Shown here piece after piece: positions 1-5,078 of a stretch of DNA of 6,093 bases. The first letter of the stretch is position 1; every line of letters begins with the position of its first letter. The position numbers and the translations under genes are program-made. The notes below the pieces were generated by a model that was not told the origin of the DNA, made no database searches, and was given only the letters and a program-made list of their open reading frames with translations. Source of the stretch: DASXTK01 sp036505485. GTDB taxonomy: Bacteria; Actinomycetota; Acidimicrobiia; Acidimicrobiales; VFJN01. The DNA is taken from assembly GCA_036505485.1 (NCBI GenBank), contig DASXTK010000055.1:1-6093 (forward strand), written 5' to 3'.

Positions 1-14
1 CCACCAACCACCGA

Positions 15-85
15 GGGCAGTCAAGGGACAGGTCGACGGCACGGAGCGAAGCGACCGGGGCGTCGACCTGCGCCCTTGACGGCCC
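15..85. repeat. Long imperfect inverted repeat upstream of the first gene
   Basis: The left arm at 20-38 and the right arm at 61-80 are reverse complements apart from one mismatch and one extra base (shared blocks GTCAAGGG/CCCTTGAC and CAGGTCGACG/CGTCGACCTG). Four outer pairs (15-18 with 82-85) extend the stem after one mismatch. The 22-nt centre includes GGAGCGAAGCGACC. There is no T-run on either side, so this is not a classical intrinsic terminator. It could be a U-less transcription end for a gene outside the window, or a dispersed REP-like palindrome. The structure is seen directly; the role is unknown. Confidence 0.55.
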
Positions 86-112
86 GGGCATCGTCGGGAA
101 CACACTGGGACC

Positions 113-156
113 GGCAGCCGGCCCAGCCGGCTGCCTGGGAGCCCATCGTTGCTCCC
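113..156. repeat. Two adjacent small hairpins
   Basis: A perfect 10-bp inverted repeat lies at 113-122 and 126-135 (GGCAGCCGGC, 3-nt loop CCA, GCCGGCTGCC). Immediately after it come GGGAGC at 137-142 and GCTCCC at 151-156, which pair across an 8-nt loop. Neither is followed by a U tract. They may help end upstream transcription or form leader structure, but stems this short arise often in very GC-rich DNA. The rest of 1-245 holds no reading frame that looks like a gene. Confidence 0.35.
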
Positions 157-210
157 GGCCGAGACACCGCCGGATGTCAGGGCACCGGCGCCTCGTTTCC
201 CTGGCGGGAT

Positions 211-227
211 TCTGACGCACCGTCAGA
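211..227. promoter_or_regulatory. Candidate operator palindrome (TCTGACG-CAC-CGTCAGA)
   Basis: This is a perfect inverted repeat with 7-bp arms and a 3-bp centre, ending seven bases before a -10-like TAGCGT at 234-239. If transcription starts at or near the ATG at 246, the palindrome covers about -35 to -19, where a bound repressor would block RNA polymerase. Size and symmetry suit a TetR-type dimeric regulator, a family that often controls acyl-CoA metabolism genes in actinobacteria. No regulator gene is in the window, so its identity is inference. Confidence 0.5.
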
Positions 228-233
228 TTCGGG

Positions 234-239
234 TAGCGT
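234..239 (+). promoter_or_regulatory. Putative -10 element for a leaderless crotonase mRNA
   Basis: TAGCGT fits the actinobacterial -10 pattern TAnnnT. It is separated from the ATG at 246 by six bases, which would place the transcription start at or next to the start codon. No Shine-Dalgarno sequence precedes that ATG, in keeping with a leaderless transcript. No good -35 hexamer is seen; the expected -35 region is occupied by the 211-227 palindrome. Confidence 0.4.
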
Positions 240-245
240 TTCGGG

Positions 246-1061
246 ATGGGTGAGGAGCTGGTCGTCCGGAAGGATGACGATGGGGTTTTGTGGATCCGGC
301 TCAATCGGCCGGAGGCGGGCAATGCCATCACCCCGGACCAGCGCAACCATCTGATCGAGCTGCTGGCCGATGCCGGGCAGCGGGTGGACGTCCGGGTCGT
401 GGTCCTGGGGGCCAACGGCAAGCACTTCTGCACCGGCGCCGACCTGCGGACCTCCGAGGCCCGGACCGATCGGACCGAAGCGGGCGCTCCGGACCTGGTC
501 GCCGGCGACATCGCCCGGCTGCTGCGCGACGGCGCTCAACGGCTGATAAGTGCGGTGCTTGATTGCGAGAAGCCGGTGATCGCCGCGGTCAACGGCACCG
601 CGGCGGGACTCGGCTCCCACCTGGCCCTGGCCTGCGACCTGGTCGTGGCCGTCGATTCCGCCCGGTTCATCGAGGTCTTCGTCCGCCGCGGTCTGGTACC
701 CGACGCCGGCGGCGCCTGGCTGCTCCCCCGGCTGATCGGCCTGCAGCGGACCAAGGAGCTGATGTTCTTCGGCGACGACGTGTCCGCCAGCCGAGCCGAG
801 GAGCTCGGCCTGGTCAACCGGGTCGTCCCCGCCGACGCGCTCGACGATGCCGTGACCGAGTGGGCCAAGCGCCTCGCCGCCGGACCCACCCGGTCGATCG
901 CCCTGGCCAAGGCGCTGATCAACCGGTCGCTGGACGTCAACCGCACCACCGCCTTCCACGACGAGGCCGTGGCCCAGGAGCTGAACATGGGCACCGACGA
1001 CGCCCAGGAGGGCGTGCGCTCCTTCGTCGAGCGCCGCGATCCCACCTACAAGGGCTGGTGA
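246..1061 (+). CDS. Enoyl-CoA hydratase/isomerase (crotonase) family protein, PaaG-like
   Basis: This 271-residue protein has the normal length for the crotonase superfamily, which acts on acyl-CoA thioesters in fatty acid, aromatic or steroid side-chain breakdown. Visible family marks are the CoA/oxyanion segment GKHFCTGADL (about 58-67), the second oxyanion segment NGTAAGLGS (116-124), the run VPDAGGAWLLPRLIG (151-165), and the C-terminal ELGLVNRVV part (186-194). Aligned by eye to classical enoyl-CoA hydratase, the two catalytic glutamates are replaced by His125 and Phe145. Asp153 in PDAGG is kept, as in PaaG-type isomerases that use an aspartate. It is therefore more likely an isomerase or specialised hydratase than a housekeeping beta-oxidation hydratase. 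The ATG at 246 is preferred because a -10-like TAGCGT sits six bases upstream. The kinase gene follows after 63 bases. Family assignment is firm; the substrate is unknown. Confidence 0.93.
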   Translation: MGEELVVRKDDDGVLWIRLNRPEAGNAITPDQRNHLIELLADAGQRVDVRVVVLGANGKHFCTGADLRTSEARTDRTEAGAPDLVAGDIARLLRDGAQRLISAVLDCEKPVIAAVNGTAAGLGSHLALACDLVVAVDSARFIEVFVRRGLVPDAGGAWLLPRLIGLQRTKELMFFGDDVSASRAEELGLVNRVVPADALDDAVTEWAKRLAAGPTRSIALAKALINRSLDVNRTTAFHDEAVAQELNMGTDDAQEGVRSFVERRDPTYKGW

Positions 1062-1124
1062 CCCCTCGTTCTGTGCGTCGCAGGAACACCACCACTTCGG
1101 CTCCGGACAATTACCGACAGTAAG

Positions 1125-2603
1125 GTGACCCACGTGCGCCGCCGCCGAGCCCTTCTGCTCGCGAGCGGGCTCGCTGCTGTCACCGGCATCGTGCTCGCCC
1201 GCCGCCGTTCCGCCCGCAATGCCGCCGCCTCCCCCATCGCGCTGCAGTCCCGCAGCGACCGCGCCCGCATGGTGGCCCGCATGGGCGGCAAGGCCGGCGC
1301 CTCCTTCGCCCTGCACCGGGCCCAGCGCACCTTCGCCTCGGCCGAGCGCCAGGCCGAGCTCGACGCCGAGTTCGAGCTGCGCACCGCCGAGCAGGTGGCC
1401 GAGGCCCTCGGGCACATGAAGGGCGCGTTGATGAAGATCGGCCAGATGGCGTCGTACCTGGACACCGGCATCGCCGAGCCGGTGCGAGAGGCCCTCGCCG
1501 GCCTGCAGCAGGATGCGCCGCCGATGTCGGCCGAGCTGGCCGCCGGGGTGGTGGAACGGGAACTGGGCGCGCCACCGGACGAAGTCTTCCTGCAGTGGGA
1601 TCCCATCCCCATGGCCTCGGCGTCCATCGGCCAGGTGCACAAGGCCATCACCCGTGACGAGCGGGCGGTGGCGGTCAAGGTCCAGTACCCCGGGGTCGAC
1701 GAGGCCATCAAGGCCGACCTCGGCAACGCCGGGATGTTGTTCGGAGCCCTCGGGGTGATGTTCCCCGGTCTCGATCCCGGGCCGCTGGTCGACGAGATCC
1801 GGGCCCGCGTCATCGAGGAGCTGGACTACAAGCTCGAGGCCAGCAACCAGCAGCTGTTCGCGGCGTACTACCGGTCGCATCCGTTCATCCACGTCCCCGA
1901 CGTGGTCACCGAGCTGTCGACCGAGCGGGTCCTGACCACCGAGCTGGCCGACGGGGTCCGCTTCGACGAGATGGAGGGCTGGAGCCAGGAGGAGCGCAAC
2001 CTCGCGGCCGAGGCCATCTACCGGTTCGTGTTCCGCAGCCTCTATCGGCTGCACGCCTTCAACGGCGACCCCCATCCCGGCAACTACCTGTTCAAGCCGG
2101 GCGGACAGGTGACGTTCCTCGACTTCGGCCTGGTCAAGCACTTCACCGCCGCCGAGGTCGACGTCTTCGGCCGGATGATCGACGCCATGGCCATCAACCA
2201 CGACTTCCCGGCCTACCGAGCCATCATCGAGGAGATCGGGCTGCTCAAGCCCGGGCTGCCGTTCACCGACGACGAGGTGAAGGACTACTTCGGGCACTTC
2301 TACGAGTTCGTCATGGAGGACGCCGAGGTCACGATCACCCCGGAGTGGTCGTCGGCGACAGTGCAGCGGTTCTTCGACCCGGGCGGGCAGTACGGGCCGA
2401 TCGCCAAGGCCTCGAACCTGCCGCCCAGCTTCGTGATCATCCAGCGGATCAACCTCGGCCTGATGGCCATCCTCGGCGACCTGCAGGCCACCGCCAACTT
2501 CCGGGCCATCGCCGAGGAGCTGTGGCCCTGGACGGACGGACCGCCCTCCACCGAGCTGGGCAAAGCCGAGGTGGCCTGGCTCTCGACGTTGCCCCACGGC
2601 TGA
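1125..2603 (+). CDS. ABC1/UbiB/ADCK-family atypical kinase with N-terminal membrane anchor
   Basis: This 492-residue protein carries the complete ABC1 (UbiB/COQ8/ADCK) motif set: KxGQ (K104-Q107), the alanine-rich nucleotide loop ASASIGQV (164-171) that replaces the usual glycine-rich loop, the VAVK lysine (K185), a conserved Glu region ELDYKLEASNQ (232-242), the catalytic segment NGDPHPGN (313-320) and DFG (333-335). Family members bind or hydrolyse ATP and support isoprenoid-quinone or other membrane lipid metabolism; the substrate here cannot be read. Residues 9-25 form a short hydrophobic stretch flanked by RRRR and RRR, which looks like an N-terminal membrane anchor. The GTG at 1125 is the longest start. 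The GTG at 1134 has a better ribosome site (AGGTGA at 1123-1128, five-base spacing) and would remove only three residues. The gene may be cotranscribed with the crotonase gene, but a function shared with it is not evident. Confidence 0.93.
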   Translation: MTHVRRRRALLLASGLAAVTGIVLARRRSARNAAASPIALQSRSDRARMVARMGGKAGASFALHRAQRTFASAERQAELDAEFELRTAEQVAEALGHMKGALMKIGQMASYLDTGIAEPVREALAGLQQDAPPMSAELAAGVVERELGAPPDEVFLQWDPIPMASASIGQVHKAITRDERAVAVKVQYPGVDEAIKADLGNAGMLFGALGVMFPGLDPGPLVDEIRARVIEELDYKLEASNQQLFAAYYRSHPFIHVPDVVTELSTERVLTTELADGVRFDEMEGWSQEERNLAAEAIYRFVFRSLYRLHAFNGDPHPGNYLFKPGGQVTFLDFGLVKHFTAAEVDVFGRMIDAMAINHDFPAYRAIIEEIGLLKPGLPFTDDEVKDYFGHFYEFVMEDAEVTITPEWSSATVQRFFDPGGQYGPIAKASNLPPSFVIIQRINLGLMAILGDLQATANFRAIAEELWPWTDGPPSTELGKAEVAWLSTLPHG

Positions 2604-2609
2604 GCGGGC

Positions 2610-2633
2610 ATCCGCGGCGGGTGGCCGGCGGAT
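2610..2633 (+). terminator. Possible stem-loop after the kinase gene
   Basis: ATCCGC at 2610-2615 pairs with GCGGAT at 2628-2633, and GGC/GCC inside extends the stem past one bulged G, leaving a GGGTG loop. It starts seven bases after the kinase stop and is followed by CTCTACT rather than a T-run. It could be a weak U-less terminator separating the kinase from the nuclease pair, but it may be incidental. Confidence 0.3.
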
Positions 2634-2636
2634 CTC

Positions 2637-2642
2637 TACTGT
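2637..2642 (+). promoter_or_regulatory. Putative -10 element for leaderless nuclease mRNA
   Basis: TACTGT matches the actinobacterial TAnnnT -10 pattern and lies seven bases before the GTG at 2650. No Shine-Dalgarno sequence precedes that start. Together these suggest transcription begins at the start codon, making the nuclease pair its own transcription unit. No convincing -35 box is seen. Confidence 0.35.
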
Positions 2643-2649
2643 CGAACAT

Positions 2650-3537
2650 GTGTTGGCGGATTTGCTCTCGGAGCCGCGGCGGATGGGCGAACCGGTCGTC
2701 GGCGCGGTCCTCGACGACGCCCACGCACTGCTGGAGGACGCGGCGGCCGACGCAACCGAGCTGGGCCGATGGACCGCAGATGAGCCGTTGCGGCTGTCCA
2801 AGGGTCCGTTGGCCTGGTTGCTGCGCTGTCCTCGGCGTGCGCTGATCGGTCCGGAGCTGAGCGGCGGCCCATCCAACCTCGACGACCTGGCCATCGGGCT
2901 GATCGTCGACGCCACGGCCAAGCTGGCGGTGCTCAGTCCCCGGCAGCCGATCGACGTCGACAACGCCTTGGCCTTCCTCGCCGCCAGCGGGGACGAGACC
3001 CTGCAGCAACACCTCGACGACCTGGGACCACAAGCCGCAGCCGGACTCCTGGCCGAGGCCGGGGCCCGCGTCGACCGCCTGCTCGCCGACTGGCCCACGA
3101 TCGACCCCGGCTGGTGGCCCCGAGTGGAGGAACCGGTCCGCGTCCGCCTCGCCGAAGGCGCCGTGGTCGTGAGCGGACGGCTCGACCTGCTGCTGGGAGG
3201 ACCGCCGACCGACCGGCCCGGGCTCGTGGTCGAGGTGAAGTCGGGACGCTGGCACGACGGTGTCCGGGCCGACGCCCACCTCTACGCCCTGCTGGTCGGA
3301 CTGCGCGACGACGTAGCACCCGCCGCGGTGCTGACCGTGGCCGCCCGGGAAGGCGAGACTCAGCTGGAGCCGATCCGTCCGGCGGTGCTGATCCACGCGG
3401 CCGAACGGGTCGCGGTGGCGCTGCAGACCGCCGCCACCATCGCCGCCGGAGAGCCTCCCGCGGCGTGCCCCGGGAGCTACTGCGCCCACTGTCCCCTCCT
3501 GGCCGAGTGCCCTGAAGCCAAGGCGGTCGCGGCGTGA
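2650..3537 (+). CDS. PD-(D/E)XK nuclease, RecB/AddB/Cas4-like, with Fe-S cysteine signature
   Basis: This 295-residue protein appears to be a single-domain RecB-type nuclease. The N-terminal LSKGPLAWLLRCPRRAL (49-65) resembles the 'S-x-l-x-x-CP-r-r' entry motif of the Cas4/AddB/PDDEXK_1 group. The catalytic core is GRLDLLL with Asp179, then VVEVKSG with Glu195 and Lys197, then HLYALL with Tyr212. Asp208 sits where family members usually have Gln in the Q-x-x-x-Y motif. Cys60 together with C278-x2-C281-x5-C287 reproduces the four-cysteine pattern that holds a 4Fe-4S cluster in Cas4 and AddB; Cys273 is extra. Such enzymes cut or trim DNA ends, often within a helicase or adaptation complex, but no helicase, cas1 or cas2 is in this window. 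The GTG at 2650 has a TACTGT seven bases upstream; ATG 2683 is an in-frame alternative that removes 11 non-conserved residues. The stop overlaps the next start by four bases. Confidence 0.85.
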   Translation: MLADLLSEPRRMGEPVVGAVLDDAHALLEDAAADATELGRWTADEPLRLSKGPLAWLLRCPRRALIGPELSGGPSNLDDLAIGLIVDATAKLAVLSPRQPIDVDNALAFLAASGDETLQQHLDDLGPQAAAGLLAEAGARVDRLLADWPTIDPGWWPRVEEPVRVRLAEGAVVVSGRLDLLLGGPPTDRPGLVVEVKSGRWHDGVRADAHLYALLVGLRDDVAPAAVLTVAAREGETQLEPIRPAVLIHAAERVAVALQTAATIAAGEPPAACPGSYCAHCPLLAECPEAKAVAA

Positions 3538-4553
3538 CCGCTCCTGCTGTCGAACTTGCCCCCGAAACCCGTGGCGGGCCACGGGTTTCGGGGGCAGGTT
3601 CGATTGTTGCAACCGAGGACCGAGTCGCCATCGCGGACGACCTGCGCACGTCGGTCGCGCTGGAGATCGCCGGCGTGGCCGCCACTCCGCCCAGCGACAT
3701 CTACGTCGGCTGGGTGGCGGCGCTCGAGGCGGCCGGTTGTCCTGCCCGCTACCGCGCCGCCGGAGGCGACGGAGGCTGGGGCTTCCCCGGGTGGTCCCCG
3801 AACCTGGCCGGCGCCAGCGTCGGCCGCGCCGCCCTGGCCCGGCATGTGGAGCTGGCTGGCGATGGCCCGCTTCATCCCCTGGAGGCGGTGCGGGGCTGGG
3901 TGCGCGACATGGCCCGCTCCCCGACCAGCCCGGTCGGCAGCTGGGTGGCCGACCTGGCCCGGGCCGGAGATCGGGCCGAGCTGGCCGCCACCGCCGCCAG
4001 CGCCACCCGTTGGATCGGCGGGTTCGCCCGCATGACCGGCTGGCCACTCCCCGAGCGGCTGGCCTTGGTGACCGACGAAGGCGGACCGTTCGGCCGCCGT
4101 TGGCCCAAGCGCTGGCGTCCTGGACGCGGCGCCGAGGTCTGCGTGGCCAGCAGCCCGGACGCCGTCGTAGGGCGGGTCTCGGCCGCTGGTCACTTCGATC
4201 TTCTGGTCCACCGGCCCATGAGCCCCAGCGACGAGGCCGTGGCCGACCGGGCGGCGTTCGAGGCCGCGGCGGGCACGTTGAGCTGCGGGATCGCCTTCGA
4301 CGAGGTGGTGGTGGCCACGGCCGACACCGGCGAGCGCCAACGCTTCCGGGTCGACCCGAATCTGCTGGCCCGCGGGGTCGAGCTGATCGTGGCCGTCGTC
4401 CGGCAACGGGTCCTGGCCCAGGACGACTGGGACTTCACTGACGCCACGCCCTCCCCGGCCTGCCGCCACTGCCCCGCGCGAGCCGACTGCCCAGCCGGGC
4501 AGACCTGGCTCAGCGGCCCCGGCCGCTGGCGGGGCGGCCTCCCCACCGTCTAG
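3534..4553 (+). CDS. Predicted catalytically degenerate paralogue of the upstream Fe-S nuclease
   Basis: This 339-residue protein would ordinarily be labelled hypothetical. It has the same cysteine layout as its neighbour: GCPARYR with Cys69, and C310-x2-C313-x5-C319 near the C-terminus, suggesting an Fe-S cluster of the AddB/Cas4 kind. By eye the core also lines up. SPDAVVG (Asp209) matches GRLDLLL, DLLVHRP (222-228) matches the strand GLVVEVK, and AAFEAAAGTL then VVVATADTGE match HLYALLVGL then VLTVAAREGE. The catalytic Glu and Lys become His226 and Pro228, and Tyr becomes Phe242, so nuclease activity is not expected. A structural, DNA-binding or regulatory partner of the upstream enzyme is the simplest inference. 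The GTG start at 3534 overlaps the previous stop (GTGA), which implies translational coupling. Residues 6-23 are encoded by a 54-bp palindrome. GTG 3675 is an alternative start without a ribosome site. Confidence 0.75.
   Translation: MTAPAVELAPETRGGPRVSGAGSIVATEDRVAIADDLRTSVALEIAGVAATPPSDIYVGWVAALEAAGCPARYRAAGGDGGWGFPGWSPNLAGASVGRAALARHVELAGDGPLHPLEAVRGWVRDMARSPTSPVGSWVADLARAGDRAELAATAASATRWIGGFARMTGWPLPERLALVTDEGGPFGRRWPKRWRPGRGAEVCVASSPDAVVGRVSAAGHFDLLVHRPMSPSDEAVADRAAFEAAAGTLSCGIAFDEVVVATADTGERQRFRVDPNLLARGVELIVAVVRQRVLAQDDWDFTDATPSPACRHCPARADCPAGQTWLSGPGRWRGGLPTV
3550..3603. repeat. 54-bp near-perfect palindrome inside the 5' end of the degenerate nuclease gene
   Basis: The bases at 3550-3575 and 3578-3603 are reverse complements over 26 positions with one T/G mismatch (3556/3597), which becomes a G-U pair in RNA. 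Only two bases separate the arms. The core is CCCCCGAAACCCGTGGC and its complement. The length is exactly 18 codons, and it is read in frame as residues 6-23, between a normal coupled start codon and the presumed domain. No T-run follows, so a simple terminator is unlikely. It may be a dispersed palindromic element that landed in frame, or an RNA hairpin that tunes translation of the second gene. Confidence 0.85.
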
Positions 4554-4558
4554 TCCGT

Positions 4559-4593
4559 ACTGTCACCCGGGCCGGCGGCTCGCTGGTCACAGT
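4559..4593. repeat. Imperfect inverted repeat in front of the sigma factor gene
   Basis: ACTGTCACC at 4559-4567 and GGTCACAGT at 4585-4593 are inverted copies with one mismatch, separated by 17 bases and ending five bases before the ATG at 4599. The left arm overlaps a -10-like TACTGT at 4558-4563. It could be an operator, a leader hairpin or the end signal for the nuclease pair. The evidence is limited to the symmetry. Confidence 0.3.
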
Positions 4594-4598
4594 GGTCG

Positions 4599-5078
4599 AT
4601 GACAGCAAACGCGGTGGAGGCGAAGGTGGGGGATGCGGAGCTGTATCGGCAGGTTGCACCCGAGCTGATCCGCTTCGCCACCGCACTCGTCGGCCGGAAC
4701 GACGCCACCGATGTCCTGTCCAGCGCGGTGGTCAAGGCTCTGGCCTCACCAAGCTGGCCGGGCGTCGAGAACCGCCGGGCCTACCTGTACCGGGCGGTGT
4801 TCAACGAGGCCCAGACCTGGCTCAACCGGTCCAGACGACGGGTCATGCTGGAGGCTCGAGCCTCGCCAACCGAACGCTGGGAGATGCCCGACATCCGCCC
4901 GGATGTAGGCGCCGCGGTGGCCGAGCTGAGCGTGCGCCAACGGGCGGTGATCGTCCTGACTTATTGGGCCGATCTGGATTCCCGGACCGTGGGCGAACGA
5001 CTCGGCATCTCCGACGGATCGGTTCGACGTCATCTCGCCCGGGCCCGTGCCCGCCTTCGGGAGGTTCTCGATGCCTAG
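4599..5078 (+). CDS. ECF-type RNA polymerase sigma factor (sigma-70 family)
   Basis: This 159-residue protein is within the usual size for an extracytoplasmic-function sigma factor, with regions 2 and 4 only. Region 2 covers about residues 12-80 (LYRQVAPELIRFATALVGR, then RRAYLYRAVFNEAQTWLNRSRRR). Region 4 covers about 104-157 (AVAELSVRQRAVIVLTYWADL, then the helix-turn-helix TVGERLGISDGSVRRHLARA). These bind core polymerase and the -10 and -35 elements of target promoters. The next gene starts inside the last codons and encodes a membrane protein, the usual sigma/anti-sigma arrangement. The start is uncertain. ATG 4599 has no ribosome site, whereas GTG 4626 has GGAGG at 4616-4620 with five-base spacing and gives a 150-residue protein that still contains all of region 2. 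The regulon cannot be read from the window. Confidence 0.9.
   Translation: MTANAVEAKVGDAELYRQVAPELIRFATALVGRNDATDVLSSAVVKALASPSWPGVENRRAYLYRAVFNEAQTWLNRSRRRVMLEARASPTERWEMPDIRPDVGAAVAELSVRQRAVIVLTYWADLDSRTVGERLGISDGSVRRHLARARARLREVLDA

Noticed and set aside
76..354. + strand 92-codon open frame before and into the crotonase gene
   Set aside because: It overlaps the crotonase start in another frame, lacks a ribosome site, and runs through the operator palindrome; no protein-like features.
177..3098. Minus-strand open frame of 973 codons across the crotonase, kinase and part of the nuclease
   Set aside because: It is antisense to three well-supported genes. Its translation is low-complexity, rich in Gly, Arg, Ala and His with no domain, as expected for a GC-rich shadow frame whose stop codons are depleted.
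2634..3557. Shared CTGTCGAAC at 2639-2647 and 3547-3555, as a possible repeated regulatory or insertion-target site
   Set aside because: Only a nine-base identity with patchy flanks; too short to separate from chance in the same composition.
3550..3603. Palindrome as an intrinsic terminator between the two nuclease genes
   Set aside because: It lies inside the second reading frame after the coupled start codon and is followed by ATTGTTGCAACC rather than a T-run.
2449..4047. Minus-strand open frame of 532 codons over the nuclease pair
   Set aside because: It overlaps two + strand genes with recognisable motifs and translates to Arg/Pro/Gly-rich sequence without a domain.
3477..4469. Minus-strand open frame of 330 codons opposite the degenerate nuclease gene
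   Set aside because: The + strand frame has the four-cysteine pattern, coupling to the upstream gene and a plausible domain; the antisense product is Gly/Ala/Arg-rich without motifs.
2650..4553. CRISPR-Cas adaptation module based on the Cas4-like nuclease
   Set aside because: No CRISPR repeats, cas1 or cas2 are present, and the cysteine/PD-(D/E)XK pattern is shared with AddB and other RecB-type proteins.
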